Positions 8,743 through 18,356 are shown, numbered from the stretch's first letter. The stretch: DNA of 64,000 bases from CAYPEL01 sp036479985 (GCA_965224815.1 CBDDAF010000003.1:496001-560000); one strand, 5' to 3'. Notes: generated by a model not told the origin, from the letters alone. Program-made: numbers and translations.

Positions 8743-11700
8743 ATGTCCAAGCCAGCTTTAAAACCGGAACACGCCACAACCGCCTCGCCGTTTGCACCAC
8801 TGCTACCTGAAAATGGCCAGTCAATTCTTTGGTCGCGCCTCTACGGTGACAGCCTGCCACTGGTGTTGGCTCAGGCCGCACAACGATATTCCGGTGTCAT
8901 GTTGTGTCTTACAACAGATACTCAAGCCGCTGAAACACTCCGCGATCAGATCAGCTTCTTTGCTGACGACAAGCTGGAAATTATTTGTTTCCCGGATTGG
9001 GAAACTCTGCCCTACGATAGCTTCTCACCACACCAGGATATTATCTCAGAACGACTCGAGGCCCTGTATCGTCTGCCTCAATTAAAAAAAGGCATAGTGC
9101 TGGTTTCGATAGCGACCTTTTTGCAACGTTTGCCACCGCGTAATTATTTAAATTTACACAGCCTGATACTGGATTCAGGCCAGTCACTTAATATTGAAAC
9201 TTTTCGTCAAAAACTGGAAAGAGCTGGCTATCAGTGTGTCAATCAAGTCGTTGAACACGGTGAATACGCCGTGCGTGGTTCTTTACTGGATCTATACCCA
9301 ATGGGTAGCAAGCTGCCCTTTAGGATTGATCTGTTGGATGATGAAATCGAGACCATTCGAACTTTTGACCCTGAAACGCAACGCTCTGTCGATTCTGTCG
9401 AACAGATTCGTTTACTGCCCGCCCGGGAATTTCCTCTGGATGATGCGGGCATCACCTGCTTTCGCCAAGCCTTCCGAAAACACTTCGAGGGTGACCCGCA
9501 ACGCTCTCAAATCTACAGCGACATCAGTAACGGCCTGGCCTCGGCGGGAATCGAATACTATTTACCGCTGTTTTACGAACAAACAGAATGTCTATTCGAC
9601 TATTTACCGGCCCAATGCCTGGTACTAGAAACTGACGATTCAATCGCTGCTATCGAGTCGCTCAGAGAACAGATCGATGAACGTTACCAATCACTTCAGC
9701 ACGATATAGAAAGACCCTTGTTACCACCAGACATGCTATACCTGACAGCCAATGAAATTAGTCAACGTTTATCGAAGCATGCACACATTAAGGCTCAACG
9801 TACTGAAGCACTAGAATCTGATAACAGCGTTAGTTTTTCAACGGGTAGCTTGCCGACCCTCGCGATCCAGGCCAGGGCAGAATCTCCGGTCAGTGCACTG
9901 CAAAATTTTATTGACCATTTCAGTGGCAAGATATTAATCACTGCTGAATCTGCTGGCCGCAGAGAAACACTGAATGATCAGCTGCGAGGCTTTGGATTCA
10001 GACCCAGGGCAGTTACTTCCTGGCAAGAATTTATACAGTGTGAAGAAATGTTAGCGCTCAGCACTGCTCCGCTAGAACAAGGCATGCTTCTGGAAACGGA
10101 TAAGCCACTTGCTATCGTTACTGAAACTCAATTGTTCGGTGTACATGCAGCTCAACGTCGCCGCCAGAAGCCACGCCGCGATTCTGATGCCATCATCCGC
10201 AACCTGACTGACCTTAGCATTGGCGCGCCTGTTGTACATGAAGATCACGGGGTTGGCCGTTATCTGGGTTTACAGACGCTGAACATCGGTAACATTGAAA
10301 CTGAATTTCTCACCCTGGCTTATGCTGGTGAAGACAAACTCTATGTTCCGGTTTCTTCGCTCCACTTGATCAGCCGCTATACCGGTTCTTCGCCCGAATC
10401 TGCACCCCTACATAAACTGGGTAGTGAACAGTGGGCGAAAGCCCGTAGCAGGGCTGCAAAGCGTGCCCGCGATGTTGCCGCAGAACTGCTGGATATTTAT
10501 GCGCGGCGTGCTGCAAAGGAAGGCCATGCCTTCGAAGTTCCGATGGAAGAGTACAGTGCGTATGTAGCAACTTTTCCTTTTGAAGAAACACCCGATCAGG
10601 CCCAGACTATCGACTCCGTACTGACAGATATGGCCTCAACACAACCAATGGATAGAGTGGTGTGCGGTGATGTCGGCTTCGGTAAAACCGAAGTCGCTAT
10701 GCGTGCGTCGTTTATTGCAGCACAAGGTGGAAAACAGGTGATGGTTCTGGTGCCAACCACCTTGCTTGCCCAGCAACACTATCAAAACTTTTGCGACCGG
10801 TTTGCAGACTGGCCAGTAAAAATTGAAGTGTTATCTCGCTTCCGCACGAAAAAGCAGCAGCAAGCCGTCATTGATGAGTTTGCCAATGGCAAACTGGATA
10901 TACTGATCGGTACACACCGTATTCTGAGTGACGAAATCAAACCGGCACGGTTAGGTCTGGTAATTATTGACGAAGAACATCGCTTTGGAGTCCGGCAAAA
11001 GGAAAAACTAAAAAGCCTGCGTAGCGAAGTCGATCTGCTTACATTAACCGCAACGCCAATACCACGCACGTTAAATATGTCATTGTCTGGTCTGCGTGAT
11101 CTATCAATTATTGCCACCCCACCGGCACAAAGACTTGCTGTCAAAACATTTGTCTGTGAGTGGAATACCGCAACTATTCGTGAAGCCTGCCTGCGTGAAA
11201 TTAAACGTGGTGGCCAAGTTTATATTTTGCATAACAAAGTTGAATCGATTGACAGAATCGCTCGTGAAATACGCGAACTGGTTCCTGAAGCAACACTGAA
11301 GATTGGCCATGGACAGATGCGTGAACGCGAACTGGAACAAGTCATGCTTGATTTTTACCATCGTCGTTTCAACATCCTGCTTTGCACAACCATCATCGAA
11401 AGCGGAATCGATGTACCAACTGCAAACACCATCATCATCAACCGCGCCGACAAACTGGGCCTGGCGCAATTGCATCAATTACGCGGCCGTGTTGGACGAT
11501 CACACCACCGTGCCTATGCTTATCTGATCGTCCCACCTCGCCAAGTAATGACACCCGATTCCATTAAACGAATAGAAGCAGTGGAATCACTGGAAGATCT
11601 GGGTGCCGGATTCACACTGGCAACACACGACCTGGAAATTCGTGGAGCCGGTGAATTGTTAGGCGATGACCAGAGCGGCCAGATTCATGAAATCGGTTTC

Positions 11701-12228
11701 ACACTTTATACAGAATTACTGGAGCGCGCGGTCACTGCACTCAAAGCCGGTCTGCAACCTGAACTGGATAAACCGTTACAACAAGGGCCAGAAATTGATT
11801 TGCATTTCCCTGCCTTGATACCAAGCGACTACCTGCCAGACGTGCATACACGTTTGATCCAGTATAAACGGATAGCCAGTGCGACAAATGATGATGAGTT
11901 GCGGGAATTACAGGTTGAAATGATTGATCGATTCGGACTACTACCCGATGCGGTTAAAAATCTATTCGCCGTGACTAGCCTGAAACTGGTGGCAACACCG
12001 ATGGGTATCCGTAAAATTGATGTTGGAGATACTGGTGGACGACTTATCTTCAGTAGCGAACCAAAAATTGACCCCCTCGCAATAGTTGAACTGATTCAGA
12101 AGAAATCTGAAATCTATTCATTGGATGGCACTGAAAAGTTCCGCTTCCGGATTGAGACTGAAGCAGATGAAACTCGTGTGGAAGCTGTCTATACTTTACT
12201 TAATATATTGCGTGGCAATACTGGCTAA
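8743..12228 (+). CDS. mfd: Transcription-repair coupling factor
   Basis: An ATP-dependent DNA translocase that removes RNA polymerase stalled at lesions and recruits UvrA. The protein is about 1160 residues, normal for Mfd. The order is: UvrB-homology module (FPDWETLPYDSFSPHQDIISERL), RNA-polymerase-interaction domain (APVVHEDHGVGRYLGL), helicase motif I GDVGFGKTEVAMRA, DEEH box, motif III LTATPIPRTL, motif VI QLRGRVGRS, and a C-terminal TRCF domain. The start is set at the ATG at 8743; the frame also has a GTG at 8686. Neither has a strong ribosome-binding site. Confidence 0.97.
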   Translation: MSKPALKPEHATTASPFAPLLPENGQSILWSRLYGDSLPLVLAQAAQRYSGVMLCLTTDTQAAETLRDQISFFADDKLEIICFPDWETLPYDSFSPHQDIISERLEALYRLPQLKKGIVLVSIATFLQRLPPRNYLNLHSLILDSGQSLNIETFRQKLERAGYQCVNQVVEHGEYAVRGSLLDLYPMGSKLPFRIDLLDDEIETIRTFDPETQRSVDSVEQIRLLPAREFPLDDAGITCFRQAFRKHFEGDPQRSQIYSDISNGLASAGIEYYLPLFYEQTECLFDYLPAQCLVLETDDSIAAIESLREQIDERYQSLQHDIERPLLPPDMLYLTANEISQRLSKHAHIKAQRTEALESDNSVSFSTGSLPTLAIQARAESPVSALQNFIDHFSGKILITAESAGRRETLNDQLRGFGFRPRAVTSWQEFIQCEEMLALSTAPLEQGMLLETDKPLAIVTETQLFGVHAAQRRRQKPRRDSDAIIRNLTDLSIGAPVVHEDHGVGRYLGLQTLNIGNIETEFLTLAYAGEDKLYVPVSSLHLISRYTGSSPESAPLHKLGSEQWAKARSRAAKRARDVAAELLDIYARRAAKEGHAFEVPMEEYSAYVATFPFEETPDQAQTIDSVLTDMASTQPMDRVVCGDVGFGKTEVAMRASFIAAQGGKQVMVLVPTTLLAQQHYQNFCDRFADWPVKIEVLSRFRTKKQQQAVIDEFANGKLDILIGTHRILSDEIKPARLGLVIIDEEHRFGVRQKEKLKSLRSEVDLLTLTATPIPRTLNMSLSGLRDLSIIATPPAQRLAVKTFVCEWNTATIREACLREIKRGGQVYILHNKVESIDRIAREIRELVPEATLKIGHGQMRERELEQVMLDFYHRRFNILLCTTIIESGIDVPTANTIIINRADKLGLAQLHQLRGRVGRSHHRAYAYLIVPPRQVMTPDSIKRIEAVESLEDLGAGFTLATHDLEIRGAGELLGDDQSGQIHEIGFTLYTELLERAVTALKAGLQPELDKPLQQGPEIDLHFPALIPSDYLPDVHTRLIQYKRIASATNDDELRELQVEMIDRFGLLPDAVKNLFAVTSLKLVATPMGIRKIDVGDTGGRLIFSSEPKIDPLAIVELIQKKSEIYSLDGTEKFRFRIETEADETRVEAVYTLLNILRGNTG

Positions 12229-12259
12229 TTTAAATTCTGCTGATCAAAAAAGGCTCCAC

Positions 12260-12859
12260 ATGTTATTACACAAAAAAATAACCCGATTTTTATTCCTGCT
12301 TCTATGCAGCATAACGACAAGCACCCTGCTCGCTGATGACTATATCATCGAGCTATTAATTTTCGAAAATCTGAACCGTGCTGGCATTGAAGAACAATGG
12401 GTCGATAAATTTCAGGATGCCATGAATAAAACTTCAGCCACGCTAGATGCCAACTGGCAGTCAGCGTCTTCTTACCAATTGTCTAATGTAAGAGCCGCGC
12501 TGAAACGTTCCGGCACTCACCGGCCGTTACTACATACTGCCTGGCGGCAAACGGTTAACAAACAACGACGTTCAGTACAATTACCTGAAAGTACATTATC
12601 AAAATCATCAGCGACTATTACAGGTAACGTAACTGTGACTAAAGGCCGCTATCTACATCTTGACTTAGATCTGTTATTACACGCAGAACCTGACACCACC
12701 TATATAGGCACTGACTATCGATTAGGATCTCAATCAAATGTTATTAAACTACAACAAAAACGCCGTATGCGAAGCAAGGAATTACACTATATAGATCACC
12801 CCAGATTTGGTGTATTGGCAATTATTACACCACTTGAACTTAAAGATAGCTCTGATTAA
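12260..12859 (+). CDS. csiV: CsiV-like exported protein
   Basis: 199 residues. The N-terminus is a signal peptide (KKITRFLFLLLCSITTSTLLA, cleaved before DDY). The mature protein begins DDYIIELLIFENL, the DxYxVE(L/V)(I/L)(I/V)FE pattern of the CsiV family, and ends with beta-rich text including LHYIDHPRFGVLAIITPLE. In many gammaproteobacteria CsiV lies directly downstream of mfd, as here. In Vibrio cholerae CsiV activates the LpoA-PBP1a system in response to D-amino acids. The frame is open into mfd, but the ATG at 12260 fits the signal peptide. Confidence 0.85.
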   Translation: MLLHKKITRFLFLLLCSITTSTLLADDYIIELLIFENLNRAGIEEQWVDKFQDAMNKTSATLDANWQSASSYQLSNVRAALKRSGTHRPLLHTAWRQTVNKQRRSVQLPESTLSKSSATITGNVTVTKGRYLHLDLDLLLHAEPDTTYIGTDYRLGSQSNVIKLQQKRRMRSKELHYIDHPRFGVLAIITPLELKDSSD

Positions 12860-12861
12860 TT

Positions 12862-13608
12862 TTACGGCAGCATAGGTATCACAGTTTCAAGCAGTTTACG
12901 CACCGCTGACATTCCATTAGTCACATTTTGTTGTATTTCATCCATTGTAATAGCACTACCATCCCCACGTCCTGCGGCACGATTTGCAATAACAGTACAG
13001 CTTGCATAGTCAAGATCCAGTTCACGGGCCAGAGCTGCTTCGGGCATGCCTGTCATACCGACAATACTACAACCGTCTCTTTCCAAACGATCGACTTCTG
13101 CAGCAGTTTCCAGTCTGGGTCCTTGAGTCGCGCCATAAACACCCTTTTCACCTGCATTCAGTTGCAATTTATTTGCAGCTTTAATCAGCTGGCTGCGCAG
13201 TTTTTCAGAATAGGGATTTGTAAAATCAATATGCGTGACTTCCAATAAGTCCTGTTCAAAAAAGGTGTGTTGCCGTGACCAGGTGTAATCGATAATTTGA
13301 TCCGGAAACACCAGCTGACCCGGCATTAACTTTTCATCAATACCGCCGACTGCAGCAATAGCGATGATATTCTTAATACCCATTTCATGAATCGCCCAAA
13401 TATTCGCCTGATAATTAACCATATGCGGAGGAATGGTATGACCGTGCCCGTGACGCGGTAAAAATGCAATTTCCTTCCCGCCCAAATCACCAATAACCAG
13501 TGGTGCTGAGGGTTCGCCATACGGTGTGCGTTTTACTTCACGGCGCGTGATTTTGAGATTTTTAAGTGTGGTTAATCCAGTACCACCGATGATTGCAAGA
13601 TCCAGCAT
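12862..13608 (-). CDS. S-methyl-5'-thioinosine phosphorylase (MTAP/PNP family)
   Basis: A 248-residue nucleoside phosphorylase. It has the N-terminal GGTGL phosphate loop, RHGHGHTIPPHMVNYQANIWA, EMGIKNIIAIAAVGGI, and the substrate segment VGMTGMPEAALARELDL. The short length and MTGMPEA text fit the MTAP branch whose Pseudomonas member prefers methylthioinosine. The product would be hypoxanthine plus methylthioribose 1-phosphate. Its next upstream neighbour encodes hypoxanthine phosphoribosyltransferase, which fits the inosine-specific assignment. Strict MTA specificity cannot be excluded. Confidence 0.88.
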   Translation of the reverse strand: MLDLAIIGGTGLTTLKNLKITRREVKRTPYGEPSAPLVIGDLGGKEIAFLPRHGHGHTIPPHMVNYQANIWAIHEMGIKNIIAIAAVGGIDEKLMPGQLVFPDQIIDYTWSRQHTFFEQDLLEVTHIDFTNPYSEKLRSQLIKAANKLQLNAGEKGVYGATQGPRLETAAEVDRLERDGCSIVGMTGMPEAALARELDLDYASCTVIANRAAGRGDGSAITMDEIQQNVTNGMSAVRKLLETVIPMLP

Positions 13609-13649
13609 AAAGTAGGTTATCTCCTGGTAATTGCTTATAGAATAATTAT

Positions 13650-13730
13650 TCTCGCAGAGGCGCAGAGCACGCTAAGAAAGGCTATTGAAACAATTAATAA
13701 TAACTTTGCGTGCTCTGCGCCTCTGCGAGA
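13650..13730. repeat. Long inverted repeat, family B copy 1
   Basis: Arms of 27 nt (TCTCGCAGAGGCGCAGAGCA plus CGCTAAG, and its complement with one mismatch) surround a 27-nt AT-rich centre. It lies between hpt and the methylthioinosine phosphorylase gene. A second, more diverged copy is at 35692-35785. Confidence 0.92.
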
Positions 13731-13757
13731 TAAATTTCGTTATATACGGAGCAAACA

Positions 13758-14312
13758 CTAGTTATCTTTTACGGCGTAAATACCTTTAACGTTACGCAGA
13801 TAACCATGGTAATCCATTCCGTAGCCAAACACATATCGATCCTCAACTTTCAGACCGACAAAATCAGCCTCTAATCCTGGCGTGCATCTATCATGTAATT
13901 TCTTAACAAGCACAGCACTGTAAACTGTATCAGCACCTTGCTCCCTGCAATAGTCAAGAATTGCAGCCAGTGTCAGACCTTCGTCAAGAATGTCATCGAC
14001 AACGAGCACGGTTCGACCGGTTAATGGTAACGAAGGTTCACAAATCCATTTCAGGTCACTGCCACGCGTACCACCCTGGTAACGGGTAGCATGCAGGTAA
14101 TCAAGTTGCATTGGGAATCTTAGACGAGAAAATAAACCGGCTGCTGGTAACAGGCCGCCTGTCATAACGCAGAGTAAAAGAGGATTAGTGTTTTCCAGCT
14201 TACTGCTGATTGCGTCTGCCATATCATCCAGCACCGACTCAACGGCTGTTTCAGCATAGAGCAGTTCAGCAGTGTCCAGGGCTTGCCGGGCTTCATCAGC
14301 AGAAATTGCCAT
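13758..14312 (-). CDS. hpt: Hypoxanthine-guanine phosphoribosyltransferase
   Basis: Makes IMP or GMP from the free base and PRPP. The 184 residues show a type I PRTase core with the PRPP-binding loop VLVVDDILDEGLTLA, the early VMTGGLLPAAGLFSRL loop, and ATRYQGGTRGSDLKW, the flexible catalytic loop. The C-terminal DRYVFGYGMDYHGYLRN segment is the base-binding hood typical of HPRTs. It sits between the MscS channel gene and the nucleoside phosphorylase gene, whose product, hypoxanthine, it would use. Confidence 0.95.
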   Translation of the reverse strand: MAISADEARQALDTAELLYAETAVESVLDDMADAISSKLENTNPLLLCVMTGGLLPAAGLFSRLRFPMQLDYLHATRYQGGTRGSDLKWICEPSLPLTGRTVLVVDDILDEGLTLAAILDYCREQGADTVYSAVLVKKLHDRCTPGLEADFVGLKVEDRYVFGYGMDYHGYLRNVKGIYAVKDN

Positions 14313-14379
14313 GTATTATTTCCAAGTGTTTGGATGAATGACTGATTATAAATGAACCCTGTTAAATATAGCTATGTGT

Positions 14380-15480
14380 TCAGGGTAACCGGACGCTAGT
14401 ACCGGACATATCAGCCTTGATCATATCGGGTAAATGGACAGTTGAAGTCGGGAAGGCAATTTCAGCACCGTGTCCGTCAATTATTCGTTCTATTTTTATC
14501 AGGACATCTTGTTTGACACGATGAAATTTGACCCAGTCAGTAGTTTTCGTGAAGGTATAGATAAAAAAGTCCAGCGATGAAGCAGCGAAGGCATTAAAGT
14601 TCACCATCAATGTTTGTGTGGCATCAATTTCTTCATGCGCTCGAAGCATTGTCTCGACGTCTTTCAGGATGACTTCAATCTTGCTGGCATCCTCATAACG
14701 TATACCAATGGTTTCATAAATCCGGCGATGGCTCATACGCGAAGGGTTTTCAACGGCGACACTGGCAAAGGTTGAATTAGGAATATAGAGAGGACGTTTA
14801 CTGAATGTACGTATGGTCGTCAAACGCCAGCCAATATCTTCAACAGTGCCCTCAATGTCACGGTCCGGTGATCGAATCCAGTCTCCGACACTGAAAGGCC
14901 GGTCAAGATAAATCATCAGGCCACCAAAAAAGTTGGCCAGTAAATCCTTGGCAGCAAAACCAATTGCGATGCCACCGATCCCTCCAAAAGCCAAAACACC
15001 AGAAATGCTGAATCCCAATGTTTGCAGAATCACCAGTGCAGCGGTAATAAAAATTGATACGCGTACCAGCTTGGCAATGGCGTCTGCGGTCGTGCGGTCA
15101 TAAGGTTCACCACGTTGCAATCCGCGCTGAACAATTGTTTCCTGTATATTCCGGGTCAGCCGTACCAGAAACCAGGCAATCGCAGCCAGTACGCCCACCG
15201 ATCGTACTGGCTCTATGGCATTAAAGATGGCCGAACTTGTTTCATGACGTCCAATCTCAGCGGCAAAGGTAATACCCACGATCCAGATCAGCAAAGATAA
15301 AGGTCGAATCAATGCCTCTACCAGTGCATCGTCCCAGGGATTTTCTGTCCTGGCGAGTTTAACCTTGAGTTTAGACAACATGCGGCGCTGAATCAGGTCG
15401 ATACACAGCGCAACAAAGACGACAATAAAGATTTGCGCAATCCAGTTATTCGCACCTGTCCAGTCTGTTAGGATATTAAT
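14380..15480 (-). CDS. MscS-family mechanosensitive channel, apparent AUU start
   Basis: A small-conductance mechanosensitive channel. The first ATG (15381) gives 333 residues starting MLSKLKVKLARTENPW, but homologues carry an extra N-terminal helix. The same frame extends upstream with W-I-A-Q-I-F-I-V-V-F-V-A-L-C-I-D-L, a transmembrane helix, and contains no ATG, GTG or TTG before the stop at 15504-15502. An ATT at 15480-15478 lies 7 bases after GGAG, so initiation at AUU is proposed, giving 366 residues. The pore-lining helix (FGGIGGIAIGFAAKDLLANFFGGL) and beta domain (FSVGDWI) are intact. The gene lies directly behind nagZ. Confidence 0.85.
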   Translation of the reverse strand: MNILTDWTGANNWIAQIFIVVFVALCIDLIQRRMLSKLKVKLARTENPWDDALVEALIRPLSLLIWIVGITFAAEIGRHETSSAIFNAIEPVRSVGVLAAIAWFLVRLTRNIQETIVQRGLQRGEPYDRTTADAIAKLVRVSIFITAALVILQTLGFSISGVLAFGGIGGIAIGFAAKDLLANFFGGLMIYLDRPFSVGDWIRSPDRDIEGTVEDIGWRLTTIRTFSKRPLYIPNSTFASVAVENPSRMSHRRIYETIGIRYEDASKIEVILKDVETMLRAHEEIDATQTLMVNFNAFAASSLDFFIYTFTKTTDWVKFHRVKQDVLIKIERIIDGHGAEIAFPTSTVHLPDMIKADMSGTSVRLP

Positions 15481-15491
15481 AAGTTTGCTCC
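15478..15491 (-). promoter_or_regulatory. Shine-Dalgarno and AUU start for the MscS gene
   Basis: On the minus strand the sequence reads GTGGAG-CAAACTT-ATT-AAT-ATC. The GGAG core is 7 bases from ATT, ideal spacing, and no standard start codon exists in this frame upstream of the first helix. AUU initiation is known for infC. The alternative is a point mutation or sequencing error from ATG. Confidence 0.6.
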
Positions 15492-15508
15492 ACTGCGTGT
15501 TTTATCCG

Positions 15509-16543
15509 TTATTCCATATCCATATCAAGCCATGGCTCGACATTACAAGTCTTGATATTGCTAACGGCAGATTGCCACTGGGCATTGCTGCAAAGTTGTT
15601 GCCAGTCAATTTTACATTGACTATGTAACCGTGCCAGCCGCATTGCTGATGCTGGATTGCGGTAATTTTCCAAATGCTCTACTACCGCTACAGCCTGTTC
15701 CGGCTTATTACAGACCAGGATCATGTCACAACCGGCATCCAGAGACCTGTCCGCACGATCGGTATAACCTCCCGCCCATTCAGCACCTCCCATACTCAGA
15801 TCATCACTGAATATTACACCCTGAAAGTTCATTCGCTGGCGCAACGTTTCCTGTAACCAGAAACGTGAAAATCCTGCTGGCTGAGAATCAATCGCCGGGT
15901 ATAAAACATGTGCTGCCATAATGCCGTTCAAGCCGTTTACAATCAAACGCTCAAAGGGTATCAAATCTTCCTTTTCCAGATCAGCATAGTCACGTTCATC
16001 TTCTGGTAATTGCGCATGCGAATCAGCTACCACGGCACCGTGACCTGGAAAGTGTTTGCCAACCGTTGCCATGCCAGCATGGTGCATACCTCTCTGATAA
16101 GCCAGCGCCAATTCGGCAACCCTCGATGGTTGTCGATGAAAGGCTCTATCACCAATCACGCTGGAAACGCCATAGTCAAGATCAAGCACCGGCGCAAAAC
16201 TCAAATCGACACCACCAGCGATGACTTCTGTGGCCATCAACCAGCCACTTTGCTCTGCCATTTGCAGCGCATCCTTACTTTTAGCCACTAAACCGGCGGC
16301 AGGCAGCTGCGTAAACTGACTGCGAAAACGTTGTACACGCCCCCCTTCCTGGTCAACGCTAATTAATAACGGTGGAGTGCGTACGGCATGAATTGCCTGA
16401 CATAAAGCAATCAGTTGATCTGGTGATTCATAGTTTCGTGAGAAGAGGATGACGCCACCGACTGCAGGATGGGCCAGTATTTCTTTTTCTACTGGTTGCA
16501 GTTCGACGCCTTGCACATCCAGCATCACAGGGCCAAGTGTCAT
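15509..16543 (-). CDS. nagZ: Beta-N-acetylhexosaminidase (cytoplasmic muropeptide recycling)
   Basis: A glycoside hydrolase family 3 enzyme that removes GlcNAc from GlcNAc-anhydroMurNAc peptides. The 344 residues include SVDQEGGRVQR, the KHFPGHG motif with the His-containing catalytic loop (GHGAVVADSHAQLP), and FSDDLSMGGA with the nucleophile Asp. The length is that of the single-domain gammaproteobacterial NagZ, and there is no signal peptide. It follows two peptide permease genes in the same orientation, supporting a muropeptide-handling operon. Confidence 0.95.
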   Translation of the reverse strand: MTLGPVMLDVQGVELQPVEKEILAHPAVGGVILFSRNYESPDQLIALCQAIHAVRTPPLLISVDQEGGRVQRFRSQFTQLPAAGLVAKSKDALQMAEQSGWLMATEVIAGGVDLSFAPVLDLDYGVSSVIGDRAFHRQPSRVAELALAYQRGMHHAGMATVGKHFPGHGAVVADSHAQLPEDERDYADLEKEDLIPFERLIVNGLNGIMAAHVLYPAIDSQPAGFSRFWLQETLRQRMNFQGVIFSDDLSMGGAEWAGGYTDRADRSLDAGCDMILVCNKPEQAVAVVEHLENYRNPASAMRLARLHSQCKIDWQQLCSNAQWQSAVSNIKTCNVEPWLDMDME

Positions 16544-16575
16544 ACAGCAACTTCTCCAGATTAAATAAGCGATGT

Positions 16576-17367
16576 TTAGTGTTGGCGAACATCCAGACGA
16601 TCACGTAATGCGTCGCCGAGTATGTTAACAGCAAATACCACCATAAATAACAATGAACCCGGAATTATAACCAGATGAGGCGCGACCAGCAGGTATCGGA
16701 CACCTTCACGGATCATGCTGCCCCAGGAGGGTTCCGGTGGTTGTACGCCTAAACCAAGAAAAGACAATCCTGCTTCTGCAATAATTACACTGGCTATTCC
16801 AAAGGTTGCTTCAACAATTAAGGGTGCGGCCATTAGTGGCAATAAATGCCTAAATACCATACGCGGTAATCCTGAGCCCAACGACCGCGCGGCAGCGATG
16901 TGGTCGCGCTGCATCAATGACAGGGTTTGGGTGCGCGCCAAGCGGGCATAACCCGTCCAGCCAACCAGACTCAATGCAATAATGATGTTATTGATACCCG
17001 GCCCCAGTATAGCTGCCAGTGCAATGGCAAGCAGGATACCCGGGAAGGCAAGAAAAATATCTGTAATTAATCCTGTCAGAAGATCCAGGCGGCCACCTAT
17101 AAATGCGCTCACTGTACCAATCAGCGTACCTACGGTTGCTGAAATCAGAACCACTGCAACAGCAACGGTGAATGATACTGATGCACCTGCCAACACACGA
17201 CTCAGGATAGGCCTGCCAAGTTCATCGTAGCCAAACCAGGCGGATGGTTCCGGTGTAACCAATATTTTATCCAGTGATATTGTATTGGGCGAAAGTGGTA
17301 AAACAAATGCCAATAAAGCAAGCAAACAACAGCCCAGAAGAAAATACAGGGAAACGCGTCCTGCCAT
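16576..17367 (-). CDS. Peptide ABC transporter permease, DppC/OppC type
   Basis: 263 residues, inner-membrane permease. The N-terminal helix and short periplasmic segment contain the FGYDELGRPILSRVLAGA block typical of OppC/DppC. The EAA loop that contacts the ATPase is AARSLGSGLPRMVFRHLLP. The remaining five helices end at VVFAVNILGDALRDRLDVR. It partners the DppB-type gene 2 bases upstream. No OppD or OppF ATPase gene occurs in this cluster, so the ATPases must be encoded elsewhere or shared. Confidence 0.93.
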   Translation of the reverse strand: MAGRVSLYFLLGCCLLALLAFVLPLSPNTISLDKILVTPEPSAWFGYDELGRPILSRVLAGASVSFTVAVAVVLISATVGTLIGTVSAFIGGRLDLLTGLITDIFLAFPGILLAIALAAILGPGINNIIIALSLVGWTGYARLARTQTLSLMQRDHIAAARSLGSGLPRMVFRHLLPLMAAPLIVEATFGIASVIIAEAGLSFLGLGVQPPEPSWGSMIREGVRYLLVAPHLVIIPGSLLFMVVFAVNILGDALRDRLDVRQH

Positions 17368-17369
17368 GG

Positions 17370-18296
17370 TTAATTCCCTGTCATTCTGATTCGCGGATCA
17401 AGCCAGGCATTGATAAGATCAGTTGCAAGATTAACCAGCACATAACTACAACTTATCAGCAGAATACAACCTTGCACCACGGCATAATCACGGCGCTGGA
17501 TTGATTCGATGGTCAACAAACCAATACCAGGCCAGTTAAAAATCGTTTCCGTCACTACCGCACCTCCCAACAAAGCGCCCAACTGTAAACCGAGCAATGT
17601 CATTATGGGTAAAATAGCATTCCGCATTCCATGGCGCAGAATGACCGAAAGTGATGATAGCCCCTTTGCTCGCGCTGTTCGCATATAGTCTTCATTAAGA
17701 ATTTCCAGCAAACTACTGCGAACCATGCGTGCCAATATGGCAGCTAGCCCGGTGCCAAGTGTCAATGCAGGTAGCACAACAGAGAGAAAACCATCACGAC
17801 CACTCACAGGGAACCAGCCCAGGCCGAGTGAAAACCCTAATACCAACATCGGCCCCAACCAGAAGTTAGGTATCGATACACCAAGCAGAGAAAACCCGCT
17901 AGCGAGACGATCAATCAGGCTACCACGTTTAACTGCTGCAATGATTCCTAGTGGTATCCCAAATATCAGAGTAACGCCTAGTGCAGCTACAGTCAGATGT
18001 AAGGTTGCCGCAACCCGCTGAGCAATCAGTTTTGCAACGGCTTGTTGATCGTAGAGTGATTGACCTAGATCAAAAACCAGTAATCCTTTCAAATAAAGCA
18101 GCCATTGGCTATGGACTGGCAAATCGAGGTGTAGTGAATGCCGTAATGCTTCACGATCTGCAGAGGCAGCAGATTCGCCCAGCATAACGTCAACTGGATC
18201 ACCGGGGATCATATGTATCAAAAAGAATACCAGACTGGCTACACCGAAGATGACGATAAGTGCAGTAAATAAACGGGTCAGTAGATAGCCGAACAC
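17370..18296 (-). CDS. Peptide ABC transporter permease, DppB/OppB type
   Basis: 308 residues with six predicted helices. Family marks are the N-terminal YLLTRLFTALIVIFGV helix, HMIPGDPVDVMLG, LPVHSQWLLYLKGLLVFDLG, the EAA loop RTARAKGLSSLSVILRHGMRNA, and the C-terminal LNAWLDPRIR-like ending (INAWLDPRIRMTG). It forms the heterodimeric pore with the DppC-type protein. Upstream lies a repeat-rich gap of 105 bases and then the FlhG-like gene. Confidence 0.94.
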   Translation of the reverse strand: MFGYLLTRLFTALIVIFGVASLVFFLIHMIPGDPVDVMLGESAASADREALRHSLHLDLPVHSQWLLYLKGLLVFDLGQSLYDQQAVAKLIAQRVAATLHLTVAALGVTLIFGIPLGIIAAVKRGSLIDRLASGFSLLGVSIPNFWLGPMLVLGFSLGLGWFPVSGRDGFLSVVLPALTLGTGLAAILARMVRSSLLEILNEDYMRTARAKGLSSLSVILRHGMRNAILPIMTLLGLQLGALLGGAVVTETIFNWPGIGLLTIESIQRRDYAVVQGCILLISCSYVLVNLATDLINAWLDPRIRMTGN

Positions 18297-18356
18297 TTTT
18301 TAATTCTCTAGAGTCTGTAGATATTATGGTTTAAAGCAACAAGATGAAAAATATCG

